A stretch of 36,206 nt of DNA from Rhizobium alarense (GCF_021555155.1 NZ_JAKGBU010000055.1:1-36206), one strand, 5' to 3'; positions 17,630-27,161 are shown, counted from the stretch's first letter. The notes: a model not told the origin generated them from the sequence alone. Program-made: numbers and translations.

Positions 17630-20002
17630 TCAGGCCATGCGGGCAGTTGTGGCGACGGTCTTCGTGCCGGCCGCTTCCCGCGCCTGCTCGACGAGGCGCT
17701 GCATCGCCCAGACGCCGAGGTCCTCGGCCGACAGCGGCTTGCTGATCAGATAGCCCTGGTAGAGATCGCAGCCGGCAGCGGCGAGGAGCGTCAGCTTTTC
17801 CGTCGTGTCGACGCCTTCCGCGACGACCGACATGTCCTGCGCATGGCAAAGCGCGATCAGCGCGCGCAGCGTCGGCAGGGCCGCCTTCTTCGTCAGGCTT
17901 TCGACGAGCGCCCGGTCGAGCTTGATGGTCTCTGCCGGGTAGTCGATGATCTGCTGGACGGACGTGTAGCCCGCGCCGAAATCGTCGATCGAGATGCGGA
18001 AGCCCGTCTCGCGCAGGATGTCGATGTTGCGCTGCGACTGGTCGCCGAGTTTTACCGCAAAGGTCTCGGTGAGCTCGATCTCGATCTTGCGCGGATCCAC
18101 CTTGTGGCGCCTGGCGCAGTCCTTGAAATGGTTGCTGATCGATTTCGTGTAGAGCTCCGCCGACGAGATGTTGATGCACATGATCGTCTCGGGGCCGAAG
18201 AGCCGGCAGACATGGGCATGGTCGGCCATGGCGCGGTCGATCACCCACCAGTCGATCTTGCTGAAGAGGCCGGTCGTCTCGGCGATCGGGATGAACTCGT
18301 CGGGCGTGACGTTGCCGAGCAGCGGGGAGGTCCAGCGCAGCAGCGCTTCGCAGCCCGTCACCTTGCCCTTGCCGTTGACCATCGGCATGTAGACGAGGTG
18401 GAATTCGTCGTCCGGCTTCAGCGAGCGCAGTTCCTCCTCGATGCGCCGCTTGCGGGTGCGCCGCTCGTGCAGCGAGCGCGAATAGCGCGCCGAACCGTTC
18501 TTGCCCTGTGACTTTGCCTGGTACATCGCCGCATCCGCATGCGTCACCAGTTCGGCGAGCGTCTGCGCGTCGTCCGGGCAGATCGCGACGCCGATCGAGG
18601 CGGTCACCGGGAAGGACGTGCCGAGCATTTCGAAGCCGTTCGCGAAGAGTGCGAGGATGCGGTCGGAAATCTCGCGGATCGTGCCGTCGCCGGGCTGCGA
18701 GCGCACCATGATGGCGAACTCGTCGCCGGACAGGCGGGCGAAGAGCCCTTCCGGCAGGGAGCGCCGGCCGACCACCTCGTTGACGATCGTCTTGATGCGG
18801 GCTGCGAGCGCCTTCAGCAATTCGTCGCCGACCTTGTGCCCGTGTTTGTCGTTGACGAACTTGAAGTTGTCGACGTCGATGAAGAGCAGCGTGCAGCCGG
18901 TGCCCTCCGCGATCGCCTGCTCCAGGAGCTGCACGGAGCGCACGTTGAAGTGCTCGCGGTTGCTGACGCCGGTGAGCGTGTCCGTCCAGGAGGCAGTCTG
19001 CACCAGGTCGAAGGAGCGCACGGCCTCGTCGTGCAGCCGTTTCATGTTGGCGGAGAGGCTGCCGAGTTCGCCGGCCTGGCTGGCGGCGGGAAGTTCGCTG
19101 CGCTCGCCGCTCATGACCTGCGTGAGCTGCCGGTCGAGCGAGGCGATCGGGTTGGTGATGTAGCGCCGCACGAGCAGCAGCACGAGGCCGATCGTGAACA
19201 GGCTGAGGCCGATCGCGCCGGCGGCGAGCAGCAGCTTGAGCAGCGAGAGCTTCTCCTCCACATGCGCCATCGGCGGGGTCAGCCGCGCGTAGAGCGTCGG
19301 GCCGAGCTTGGCGGTCGCGGAGAACGGCCCCTGGGCCGGAAGCTGATGCGCCGCGATCTCGAGCCCGGCGCCGTATTCCTCCTCCAGCTTCTGCTTCATC
19401 TGCAGGAAGGGCGTCGGCCGGACGGCGGTCTGCACGAGGATCGAGCCGGCCTTGGCGCTGGAGACCGGACGGCTGAAGGTCAGGGGATCGAGGAATTCCG
19501 AGTGCACGATCAGCGGTTCGATGCCCTCGGCCTGCAGGTAGGACCAGGTCGACAGTTTCGGGCTGTCGATCACGCTGCGGGCGTGCGCGATCTGCGCGGC
19601 GGAGATTTCCGCAAAGGGGTCGTCGCTGTTTTCATAGTAGTAGTCGACGGTGAGCGGCGAGCGGATGATGGCGACGGAAACGAATTTCCGCCGGTCCTCG
19701 GAGAGCGAGGTGATGGCGTCCTGCAGGCGCACGCCGAGCGCGTTGCTGCGGTAGCTCGCATCCGGCTCGCTGATGAAGCGGCGCACCGCGCTGCCTTCGA
19801 CGAGCGAGTAGATGAGGCTCTTGTTCATCGCCACTTCGCTCTGGAACGTGCCGCCGAGCAGGCCGACCTGCTGCCACAGCCGCGCCCGCTCCAGGCCGAG
19901 GATCGAGGCGCTCTGCGAATAATAAAGCGCCGTCGCCGCCAGCACGTAACCGGCGAGCACGACGGGGAAGATCAGGACGAAGGCGCGTTTACCGAGCGTC
20001 AC
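17630..20002 (-). CDS. Membrane GGDEF-EAL c-di-GMP signalling protein (MbaA-like layout)
   Basis: A 790-residue inner-membrane enzyme of cyclic di-GMP turnover. A transmembrane helix at about 7-27 and another at 256-278 flank a periplasmic domain of about 225 residues. A HAMP-like linker follows, then GGDEF (about 335-505) and EAL (about 520-775). The GGDEF site reads SGDEF (425-429) and no RxxD inhibitory site precedes it. The EAL residues are all present: Glu552 in CEALLRW, Asn611, Glu643, Asp673-Asp674 in DDFGAGY, Lys694, Glu729 and Gln749, so phosphodiesterase activity is expected and cyclase activity is uncertain. Its start overlaps the 3' end of the upstream binding-protein gene by 14 bases, which suggests the two proteins work together. 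Confidence 0.93.
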   Translation of the reverse strand: MTLGKRAFVLIFPVVLAGYVLAATALYYSQSASILGLERARLWQQVGLLGGTFQSEVAMNKSLIYSLVEGSAVRRFISEPDASYRSNALGVRLQDAITSLSEDRRKFVSVAIIRSPLTVDYYYENSDDPFAEISAAQIAHARSVIDSPKLSTWSYLQAEGIEPLIVHSEFLDPLTFSRPVSSAKAGSILVQTAVRPTPFLQMKQKLEEEYGAGLEIAAHQLPAQGPFSATAKLGPTLYARLTPPMAHVEEKLSLLKLLLAAGAIGLSLFTIGLVLLLVRRYITNPIASLDRQLTQVMSGERSELPAASQAGELGSLSANMKRLHDEAVRSFDLVQTASWTDTLTGVSNREHFNVRSVQLLEQAIAEGTGCTLLFIDVDNFKFVNDKHGHKVGDELLKALAARIKTIVNEVVGRRSLPEGLFARLSGDEFAIMVRSQPGDGTIREISDRILALFANGFEMLGTSFPVTASIGVAICPDDAQTLAELVTHADAAMYQAKSQGKNGSARYSRSLHERRTRKRRIEEELRSLKPDDEFHLVYMPMVNGKGKVTGCEALLRWTSPLLGNVTPDEFIPIAETTGLFSKIDWWVIDRAMADHAHVCRLFGPETIMCINISSAELYTKSISNHFKDCARRHKVDPRKIEIELTETFAVKLGDQSQRNIDILRETGFRISIDDFGAGYTSVQQIIDYPAETIKLDRALVESLTKKAALPTLRALIALCHAQDMSVVAEGVDTTEKLTLLAAAGCDLYQGYLISKPLSAEDLGVWAMQRLVEQAREAAGTKTVATTARMA

Positions 20003-21041
20003 GGAACTGCACCAGGCTGCTTATGATGCGCCGGCGGGCCTGGACGGACGGCACCGTAAGCTCCTCCTGGAACTGGCTCTTGGCCATGATCTCTGCCGGC
20101 GGATAGATTTCGGGATTGGCCCGCATCTCGGCCGGGATGTGGGCGAGCGCGCCGGTGCTCGCGGTCGGCATGTTGAGCGACAGCGCGATGCGCGCCGCGT
20201 TTTCCGGCCGGCCGACGAAGTCGACGAAGCGCAGTGCCGCCGCCTTGCGCTTGGAATGGGCGTTGACGGCGAGGCAGTCGAGCCAGGAGAGCGTGCCTTC
20301 CTTGGGCACCGTATAGTGCCAGAGACGGTCTGCGCCGACCTTCTCGTTCAGCACGTGCTGGTCGCCGCTGTAGCCGAGCGCCATGTAGATGTTCGGCCCG
20401 AGTTCCGGGTTCTGGATCGAGGTGATGACGTAGTCGTAGGTCAGGACATAGGCCGACTGCTTCTTCATCAGCTCGTAGGCGGCCTTCAGTGTCTCGTTGT
20501 CATTGGCGTTGATCGACTTTCCGAGCAGCACGAGCGGCGCGATGAAGGCCTCGTTGTGATCCTCGAACATCGCGACGTGGCCCTTGAGGCTTTCGGCCGG
20601 CGCCATCAGGTCCGCCCAGGAGGTCGGTTGCGGCGTGACCTTGTCGGAGCGGTAGAGGATGCCCATGGTGCCCCAGAGATAGGGCATGCCGTAGCCGCCG
20701 CAGCGGTCGGTCCACTCCGCCGTGTAGTCGGAGAGCGACGGGGTGTTTTCGGTCGTGAGCGGCGCGAGCACGCCCCTTTCGCCGAAGAGCTTCGCGCCGT
20801 TTTCGCCCGTCACAACCACATCGACGTCGCTGTCCGGATTGGACAGGACCTCGTCGCGCTCGTCGCCGCTGTCGTAATAGGTCTGGCGGACCTCGATGCC
20901 GGTCGCCGCGGTGAAATCCGTCAGCACCGCATCGTCGATATAGGCTTCCCAGATCAGCAGATTGAGCGTTTCGGCATGGGCGGGCGCAGCCAGCAGCAGC
21001 GCGCCCAGCAAAGCGGTCGTGACCAGATGTCTGTACCCCAT
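19989..21041 (-). CDS. PotD-family periplasmic polyamine-binding-like protein (NspS-like)
   Basis: A 350-residue extracytoplasmic solute-binding protein. A signal peptide spans about 1-23 (ending AHA before ETLNLLIWEAYI). The N-terminal LNLLIWEAYIDDAVLTDF, followed by GIEVRQTYYDSGDE and DVDVVVTGE, is the PotD/PotF (spermidine/putrescine) pattern. GMPYLWGTMGILYRSD and LGYSGDQHV supply further binding-cleft segments, though exact ligand residues cannot be assigned by eye. No ABC permease or ATPase gene lies nearby. Instead the gene overlaps a membrane GGDEF-EAL gene, as nspS does with mbaA in Vibrio cholerae, so a sensory rather than transport role is likely. The ATG at 21041 fits the leader; GGAG lies rather far upstream. 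Confidence 0.9.
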   Translation of the reverse strand: MGYRHLVTTALLGALLLAAPAHAETLNLLIWEAYIDDAVLTDFTAATGIEVRQTYYDSGDERDEVLSNPDSDVDVVVTGENGAKLFGERGVLAPLTTENTPSLSDYTAEWTDRCGGYGMPYLWGTMGILYRSDKVTPQPTSWADLMAPAESLKGHVAMFEDHNEAFIAPLVLLGKSINANDNETLKAAYELMKKQSAYVLTYDYVITSIQNPELGPNIYMALGYSGDQHVLNEKVGADRLWHYTVPKEGTLSWLDCLAVNAHSKRKAAALRFVDFVGRPENAARIALSLNMPTASTGALAHIPAEMRANPEIYPPAEIMAKSQFQEELTVPSVQARRRIISSLVQFRDAR

Positions 21042-21203
21042 GCCCGTTCCCGTTCTCCAAAGGTAAAGAAGAGGATAGGCAGCAAGAATTGATGAAATAT
21101 TACAACCGGCGGGCTATTTCGGCCCGTTCGTGCCGATTCCGCTTGCGCCGCCCGTTCGCCCCGCTACCGTCTGCCTCTGGTCGCGGGGGCGGAGGACGAC
21201 GGC

Positions 21204-22457
21204 ATGGCATCGGATTTTGCGGCGCTGCTCGGCCGGATCGTCGTCAGGGGGCGGCTCGAGCTCGTCGATCCCGACGGCGCCTGCCGGCGCTTCGGCGACG
21301 GGGCCGGGCAAGCGGTGCGCGTCCGCCTCGCGGATGCCGCGGCCGGTGCCGAAATCGCCGCCGACCCCGCGCTGAAGCTCGGCGAGGCCTATATGGACGG
21401 GCGGCTGGTCATGGAGGAGGGGAACGTCTTCGACCTCCTGTCGCTGCTGCGCCGCAACGACCTGCGCCGCGCGGCGACGCCGGCGATCAAGGCGAGGGGC
21501 CTGCTGCGGCTTCTCGTCCATCAGGTGAACGCGCGCCTGCCGGTCAACCGCAACCGCCGCAACGTCGCCCACCACTACGACCTCGACGCGCGGCTGTTCG
21601 ACCTCTTCCTCGACCGGGACTGGCAGTATTCCTGCGCCTATTTCGAGCCGCGCGGCATCGGCCTCGAGGAAGCGCAATGCGCCAAGAAGCGCCATATCGC
21701 GGCAAAGCTGCTGCTGGAGCCGCATCACCGGGTCCTGGAGGTCGGCTCCGGCTGGGGCGGTCTCGGCCTGTATCTCGCAGAATGCTCGGGCGCCGAGGTC
21801 ACCGGCATCACCCTTTCGACCGAGCAGCTCGCCGTCGCGCGGGCGCGCGCCGCCGAGCGGCGGCTTTCCGACCGGGTCCGCTTCGAGCTCACCGACTATG
21901 TCGACCTTCAGGGCACCTACGACCGCATCGTCTCCGTCGGCATGTTCGAGCATGTCGGCATCACCAACTACCGGCGGTTCTTCGGCACCATGGCGCGCGT
22001 CCTCAAAAAGGAGGGCGTGATGCTGCTGCATTATATCGGCCGCACACGCCCCGCCCATGCGGTCAATCCCTGGATCGAGAAATACATCTTCCCGGGCGGC
22101 TACATGCCGGCGCTCTCGGAGATCCTGCCGTCGATCGAAAAGGCGGGGCTGCTCGTCAAGGACGTCGAGATCCTGCCGATGCACTATGCCTGGACGCTGC
22201 GGGCCTGGCGCGAGCGCTTCGTTTCCCGCTGGGACGAGGCGGCGGCGCTCTATGACGCGCGCTTCTGCCGGATGTGGGAGTTCTATCTCGCGGCCTGCGA
22301 GGTCGCCTTCCGCCACGAGCGGCTGTCGATCGCCCAGATCCAGCTCGCGCGCCATCAGGACGCCGTGCCCTATGCGCGCGGCTATATCGCCGAGGCGGAG
22401 GCCCGGCTGCGCGATTTCGAGGCGACGCGGCCGCCGCTCGCCCCGGTGCGCTTCTGA
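21204..22457 (+). CDS. Cyclopropane-fatty-acid synthase-type methyltransferase
   Basis: SAM-dependent enzyme of the CFAS family, which methylenates unsaturated acyl chains of membrane phospholipids. The 417-residue length and layout fit: an N-terminal lipid-binding part (about 1-120), [18 protein letters not shown], then the SAM site [10 protein letters not shown] (about 176-185). [10 protein letters not shown] and the C-terminal YARGYI region follow. GGAGG at 21191-21195 stands 8 bases before the ATG. It is divergent from the binding-protein gene (162-base gap). Rhizobia often carry several paralogues, so I give no symbol; a related fatty-acid methyltransferase activity is possible. Confidence 0.92.
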   Translation: MASDFAALLGRIVVRGRLELVDPDGACRRFGDGAGQAVRVRLADAAAGAEIAADPALKLGEAYMDGRLVMEEGNVFDLLSLLRRNDLRRAATPAIKARGLLRLLVHQVNARLPVNRNRRNVAHHYDLDARLFDLFLDRDWQYSCAYFEPRGIGLEEAQCAKKRHIAAKLLLEPHHRVLEVGSGWGGLGLYLAECSGAEVTGITLSTEQLAVARARAAERRLSDRVRFELTDYVDLQGTYDRIVSVGMFEHVGITNYRRFFGTMARVLKKEGVMLLHYIGRTRPAHAVNPWIEKYIFPGGYMPALSEILPSIEKAGLLVKDVEILPMHYAWTLRAWRERFVSRWDEAAALYDARFCRMWEFYLAACEVAFRHERLSIAQIQLARHQDAVPYARGYIAEAEARLRDFEATRPPLAPVRF

Positions 22458-22569
22458 TCGCGGGCCCGTCGCGATATCCTGTGGAATCCCCGTCGCTTTG
22501 CTGTTGGCGCGGAGGGGGCGCCGCTCTATGGTCGCCGCCCGCGCATGCCCCCGCATCATGGAGACCGAC

Positions 22570-24900
22570 ATGGCCGCTACCCCGTTGAAGATCGCCAACC
22601 TGATTGCCGCCGAGATCAAGGCGAGCGCCGCGCAGGTGACGGCGGCGGTCGGGCTTCTGGACGAGGGCGCGACGGTGCCCTTCATCGCCCGCTACCGCAA
22701 GGAGGTGACGGGCGGGCTCGACGACACGCAGCTCCGCACGCTGTCCGAGCGGCTGACCTACCTGCGCGAGCTCGAGGCCCGCCGCGCCGCGATCCTCGAC
22801 AGCATTTCCGGGCAGGGCAAGCTGACGGACGCGCTCGCCGCCAGCATCGCCAATGTCGCGACCAAGGCCGAGCTCGAGGACATCTACCTGCCCTACAAGC
22901 CGAAGCGCCGCACCAGGGCCGAGATCGCCCGCGAGCGCGGGCTGGCGCCGCTGGCGGAGCGGATACTTTCCGACCGCGCGGCGGTGCCCGCCGAGCTTGC
23001 GGAAAAATTCCTCTCCGCCGAGGTGCCGGACGTCAAGACGGCGCTGGAGGGCGCGCGCGACATCGTCGCGGAAGGGATCGCCGAGAATGCCGATCTCCTG
23101 AAGCGCCTGCGCGAGCACATGAAGCAGCACGCCTATCTCCGCGCGCGCGTCGTCGACGGCAAGCAGGCGGCGGGCGCCAAGTTCTCCGACTATTTCGACC
23201 ACACCGAGCGCTGGGCGACGGTGCCGGGCCACCGGGCGCTCGCCATGCTGCGCGGCTGGAACGAGGAGGTCCTGTCGGTCGACATCGTCGTCGACCAGGA
23301 CAGCAGCGATCCGGTGAAGCCCGCCGAGCGCATCGTCGCCGCCGCCTATGCCGTCGGCTCGAAGCCCGGCGACAAATGGCTCGCCGAGGTGATCGGCTGG
23401 ACCTGGCGCGTCAAGCTCTCCCTGTCGCTGTCGCTCGACCTGATGCGCGAGATGCGCGAGCGCGCCGAGGAGGAGGCGATCCGGGTCTTTGCCCGCAACC
23501 TCAAGGACCTGCTGCTCGCCGCGCCCGCCGGCACGCGGGCGACGATGGGTCTCGATCCGGGCATCCGCACCGGCGTCAAGGTGGCGGTGGTCGACAACAC
23601 CGGCAAGCTCCTGGAGACGACGACCGTCTATCCCTTCCCGCCGAAGAACGACGTGCGCGGCACGCAGGCGGAACTCGCAGCGCTTGTCCGCAGGCACGGG
23701 GTGGAGCTGATCGCCATCGGCAACGGCACCGGCAGCCGCGAGACCGAAAAGCTCGTCGCCGACATGCTCGCCGCCCTGCCGGCGCCGAAGCCGACCAAGG
23801 TCATCGTGTCGGAGGCCGGCGCCTCGGTCTATTCCGCCTCGGAGGCGGCGGCGGCCGAATTCCCCAATCTCGACGTGTCGCTGCGCGGCGCCGTCTCCAT
23901 CGCGCGGCGCCTGCAGGATCCGCTTGCCGAACTCGTCAAGATCGAGCCGAAGTCGATCGGCGTCGGCCAGTACCAGCACGACGTCGACCAGGGCAAGCTC
24001 GGCCGCTCGCTCGACGCGGTGGTGGAAGACGCGGTGAACGCGGTCGGCGTCGACCTCAACACGGCGTCCGCGCCGCTGCTGGCGCGGGTCTCCGGCCTCG
24101 GAAAATCCTCCGCCGAGGCGATCGTCGCGCATCGCGACGCCAACGGCCCCTTCGAGAGCCGCAGGGAGCTGATGAAGGTCGCCCGGCTCGGCGCCCGCAC
24201 CTTCGAGCAATGCGCCGGCTTCCTGCGCATCCCGAACGGCCGGGAGCCGCTCGACGCCTCCGCCGTGCATCCGGAGGCCTATGGCGTCGCCAAGAAGATC
24301 GTGGCCGCCTGCGGGCGCGACCTGCGCGCCCTGATGGGCGACAGCGCGGCTTTGAAGAAGCTCGATCCGGCGCTCTTCGTCGACGATCGCTTCGGCCTGC
24401 CGACCGTCCGGGACATCCTCGCCGAACTGGAAAAGCCCGGCCGCGACCCGCGCCCGGAATTCAAGACCGCGACCTTCGCCGACGGCATCGACGATATCAA
24501 GGACCTGAAGCCCGGCATGCTGCTGGAAGGCACGGTGACCAACGTCGCCGCCTTCGGCGCCTTCGTCGACATCGGCGTGCACCAGGACGGCCTCGTGCAC
24601 GTCTCCCAGCTCGCCGACCGCTTCGTCAAGGACCCGCACGAGGTGGTGAAGGCCGGCGACGTCGTAAAGGTCCGCGTCACCGAGGTCGACGTCCCCCGCA
24701 AGCGCATCGGCCTCACCATGCGGAAAGACGGTGGCGCAGAGTCAGCGCCCCGTGAGTCAGGCGCTCGTGAACAAGGCGCGCGCGACCGGCACGCACAGGC
24801 CCCGCGCGGCGGCAAGTTCACGCAGCCGGCGCCGAAGCCGCAAGGATCGGCGCAGGGCGCGCTGGCTGCGGCGCTGGCGGAGGCGATGAAGCGAAAGTGA
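22570..24900 (+). CDS. tex: Tex family RNA-binding transcription accessory protein
   Basis: A 776-residue nucleic-acid-binding protein related to eukaryotic Spt6. The N-terminal Tex region contains [15 protein letters not shown] (about 38-52). A YqgF/RNase H-like domain follows (about 320-450, [15 protein letters not shown]), then helix-hairpin-helix motifs (about 490-560, [17 protein letters not shown]). The C-terminal S1 RNA-binding domain lies at about 646-717 and is followed by a low-complexity charged tail. The start is set by GGAG at 22560-22563 and the family N-terminus. It stands alone between the CFAS-like gene and the beta-lactamase. Confidence 0.96.
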   Translation: MAATPLKIANLIAAEIKASAAQVTAAVGLLDEGATVPFIARYRKEVTGGLDDTQLRTLSERLTYLRELEARRAAILDSISGQGKLTDALAASIANVATKAELEDIYLPYKPKRRTRAEIARERGLAPLAERILSDRAAVPAELAEKFLSAEVPDVKTALEGARDIVAEGIAENADLLKRLREHMKQHAYLRARVVDGKQAAGAKFSDYFDHTERWATVPGHRALAMLRGWNEEVLSVDIVVDQDSSDPVKPAERIVAAAYAVGSKPGDKWLAEVIGWTWRVKLSLSLSLDLMREMRERAEEEAIRVFARNLKDLLLAAPAGTRATMGLDPGIRTGVKVAVVDNTGKLLETTTVYPFPPKNDVRGTQAELAALVRRHGVELIAIGNGTGSRETEKLVADMLAALPAPKPTKVIVSEAGASVYSASEAAAAEFPNLDVSLRGAVSIARRLQDPLAELVKIEPKSIGVGQYQHDVDQGKLGRSLDAVVEDAVNAVGVDLNTASAPLLARVSGLGKSSAEAIVAHRDANGPFESRRELMKVARLGARTFEQCAGFLRIPNGREPLDASAVHPEAYGVAKKIVAACGRDLRALMGDSAALKKLDPALFVDDRFGLPTVRDILAELEKPGRDPRPEFKTATFADGIDDIKDLKPGMLLEGTVTNVAAFGAFVDIGVHQDGLVHVSQLADRFVKDPHEVVKAGDVVKVRVTEVDVPRKRIGLTMRKDGGAESAPRESGAREQGARDRHAQAPRGGKFTQPAPKPQGSAQGALAAALAEAMKRK

Positions 24901-25078
24901 GCCTCTTCCCCGGTTCCTCAGGGAAGCGGGTAGGAACGACTTGCCAAAATTTTCTAATGCCTCGTCGCACAATTCGTCGTTTGCCCCACCGGCCTCGTTC
25001 GCCGATAGTCCCGGCACGGGCGGGTTCAAACAGCGGCTCGGTTGATGACCGATGCCGCCCGACGAAGGAATGACCAGA

Positions 25079-25972
25079 ATGACGATGATGATTTCGCGCC
25101 GGCAGGCGATTGCCGGCACCCTTCTTGCCGTGCCGACGATCACAGGGCTTTCCACTGCCGTTGCCGCCAAGAGCGATGGCGGTGCGCTGGAAGGGCGGCT
25201 TCGGACCTTGGAAGAGCGCCACGGCGGACGCCTCGGCGTCTCGATCCAAAATCTCGCGACGGGGGCTCGTCTCGGGCATCGCGCGGACGAACTCTTCCTG
25301 ATGTGCAGCACCTCCAAGGCGCTGCTCGGCGGGTTTATCCTGGCGCGGGTCGACCGGGGCGAGGAAAAGCTCGACCGCCGCATCCCGGTGAAGAAGGCCG
25401 ATCTCCTCGACTGGGCGCCGGTCGTCGGGACGCGTGTCGGCGCGGATATGTCCGTGGCCGAACTCTGCGAGGCGACGATCACCTGGAGCGACAACGCCGC
25501 CGCCAACATCCTGCTTGCAAGCTTCGGCGGACCGACGGTTCTGACCGATTTCCTGCGCTCGACCGGCGACGGCGTGTCGCGGCTCGACCGCACGGAGCCG
25601 ACGCTCAACACGCATGAGGGTCCGGATGACGAACGCGACACCTCGACACCCGATGCCATGCTGGAGACGCTTCGCAAACTGGTCTTCGGCGACGTGCTGT
25701 CGCGGCGGTCGAAGGCGCAGTTCGCCACCTGGCTGGTGATGAACAAGACCGGCGACACCCGCATCCGCGCCGGTTTCCCGGACGACTGGATCGCCGGCGA
25801 CAAGACCGGCACCAACGGCGACACGGCCGGCAACGCCAACGACGTCGCCATCGGCTGGTCGCCCGACCGCGGCGCGGTCCTCGTCGTGGTGTTCTACGAG
25901 GTGCCGGGCATCAGCGGCGACGAGCGTAACGCCGTCATCGCCGAGGTCGGACGGATTTCGGTCGAGGTGTAA
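25079..25972 (+). CDS. bla: Class A beta-lactamase
   Basis: Serine beta-lactamase that hydrolyses beta-lactam rings in the periplasm, 297 residues. The active-site set is complete: STSK with Ser77/Lys80 (Ambler 70/73), SDN at 137-139 (130-132), EPTLN with Glu173 (166) and Asn177 (170), and KTGT at 242-245 (234-237). The leader SRRQAIAGTLLAVPTI has the twin-arginine pattern, so Tat export is plausible, ending near VAAKS. A cysteine precedes the active serine (Ambler 69), as in GES/KPC-like enzymes, but residue 238 is Asn, so their 69-238 disulfide cannot form. The ATG at 25079 has AGGA nine bases upstream. GC content matches the chromosome, which suggests a resident gene. Confidence 0.95.
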   Translation: MTMMISRRQAIAGTLLAVPTITGLSTAVAAKSDGGALEGRLRTLEERHGGRLGVSIQNLATGARLGHRADELFLMCSTSKALLGGFILARVDRGEEKLDRRIPVKKADLLDWAPVVGTRVGADMSVAELCEATITWSDNAAANILLASFGGPTVLTDFLRSTGDGVSRLDRTEPTLNTHEGPDDERDTSTPDAMLETLRKLVFGDVLSRRSKAQFATWLVMNKTGDTRIRAGFPDDWIAGDKTGTNGDTAGNANDVAIGWSPDRGAVLVVVFYEVPGISGDERNAVIAEVGRISVEV

Positions 25973-26035
25973 AATTAAGCAAGAAGGAGCGTCGGTGAAC
26001 TGTACCTTAGTTGCTTTGTCGTGACAATTCTTGTC

Positions 26036-26761
26036 CTATTGCTGGTTACTTGGCTTATGTAAAGCCAGGGTGCTATTTCTTGAAACTACAACAATCTCGG
26101 AATCATTATAACAACTTGACGCGAGAAATTTTTCAATTTGATGTCCATATTTCTCGGCGCCATCATTAAGCCGATCGTCAAAATTGACATTTATAAATAT
26201 TATCTTCATAAATTTTGTTTCTGTTGCATAATTATTAATTTGATTTGTTGACAATTCTATATCTGATGAGACCTTTTTCATAAATTCATTTGACAAATTT
26301 GGTGTTATGCGAAATATCTCGTTGTTGTTAAATCTGGCTATCTCAATGTTGGAAAAATTTATTGTCTTTGCTTCTAAATATACACGCGTACAGTTCTTGT
26401 ATGCTTTAAAATCAGGTGTTTTTTTGCCTTTTATTTTGGATTCTGGAATGAACTCCACCTCCAAGAAATCGTTATCCATAAGAAATATATATGCTTTTGC
26501 CTCGTTCAGTATGTCGTAAAGCTGCTGCCAACCGCGCGCCTTATCTCTTTTTGTTAAATATGGCTTTGCTTTTACCTTTAAAGATTCCCATGCCTCGGAG
26601 TCCAGCCTTGCTAGATCCCTCTCCAGGTCGCTGAACCATTTTCTTGCCGCCGGACATGTTTCGACGCTTGTTTCAAAACCGCGAAAGTATGCATCCTGAG
26701 GCAGTAGCTCAGGTAGTAGTTTGCGGAGTTCGTGGAGTCGCGGAAACTCGTGGATTTGCAT
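26036..26761 (-). CDS. AT-rich gene for a PD-(D/E)XK nuclease-like protein
   Basis: A 241-residue protein I cannot assign to a named family. Residues 85-132 look like a restriction-endonuclease-type core: a helix with Glu87, then TPDF with Asp117, then VYLEAKT with Glu130-x-Lys132, the PD-Xn-ExK arrangement. The C-terminal half is Asn/Ile/Lys-rich and the DNA is strikingly AT-rich for this chromosome, especially 26090-26520, indicating horizontal origin. GAGGAG lies 8 bases before the ATG. No methyltransferase, toxin, or transposase is adjacent. A stand-alone defence or DNA-repair nuclease is possible, but only the motif is seen. Confidence 0.75.
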   Translation of the reverse strand: MQIHEFPRLHELRKLLPELLPQDAYFRGFETSVETCPAARKWFSDLERDLARLDSEAWESLKVKAKPYLTKRDKARGWQQLYDILNEAKAYIFLMDNDFLEVEFIPESKIKGKKTPDFKAYKNCTRVYLEAKTINFSNIEIARFNNNEIFRITPNLSNEFMKKVSSDIELSTNQINNYATETKFMKIIFINVNFDDRLNDGAEKYGHQIEKFLASSCYNDSEIVVVSRNSTLALHKPSNQQ

Positions 26762-26837
26762 TCGGAAAGCTCCTCACAACCTTGTCGAAGTCTATCGTAG
26801 CATGAAATCTTGAGTTGGAGGTTTCGGTACCCTGCCG

Positions 26838-27161
26838 TCACCCCTCCAGTTCCCCCTTCAGCGCCGACAGCACGTTCATCGCATGACCCGCATACCGGCT
26901 GATCCAGCGGTCGTGGATCGCCTGGATCGGCAGGGCGTTGAGGTGGTTCCAGCGTTCGCGGCCCTCGCGCTTCGGGATCACCAGGCCGGCGTCTTCCAGC
27001 ACCTTGAGGTGCTGCATCACCGTGCAGCGGTCCATCTCCGGAAAGCGCTCGCAGAGTGCGCCCGTCGTCAGCGGCGCCGCCTTGAGCGCATCCAGCATCT
27101 GCCGCCGCCTGGCATTGGCGAGCGCCTTGAAGACGGCGTCCTCTTTTGATTCGCTTGACAT
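26838..27161 (-). CDS. ArsR-family winged-helix regulator
   Basis: A 107-residue DNA-binding repressor of the ArsR/SmtB fold. The core reads FKALANARRRQMLDALK, then the recognition helix region RCTVMQHLKVLEDAGLV and the wing KREGRERWNHLN. No metal-binding ELCVCDL box is visible, so it is probably not a metal sensor. It is the type that commonly pairs with an SRPBCC/AHSA1 gene, which here is divergent. Its start codon lies inside an inverted repeat, suggesting autoregulation. Confidence 0.93.
   Translation of the reverse strand: MSSESKEDAVFKALANARRRQMLDALKAAPLTTGALCERFPEMDRCTVMQHLKVLEDAGLVIPKREGRERWNHLNALPIQAIHDRWISRYAGHAMNVLSALKGELEG

Noticed and set aside
22156-24639. Long minus-strand open frame opposite tex
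   Set aside because: Arg/Leu/Gly/Asp-rich low-information translation typical of antisense shadows; tex is unambiguous.
24905-24926. CTTCCC/GGGAAG hairpin after tex as terminator
   Set aside because: Only six base pairs with a 10-base loop and no T-run.
25079-25972. Beta-lactamase as a recently acquired resistance cassette
   Set aside because: Its base composition matches the chromosome and no mobile element borders it; the AT-rich insertion begins only after its stop.
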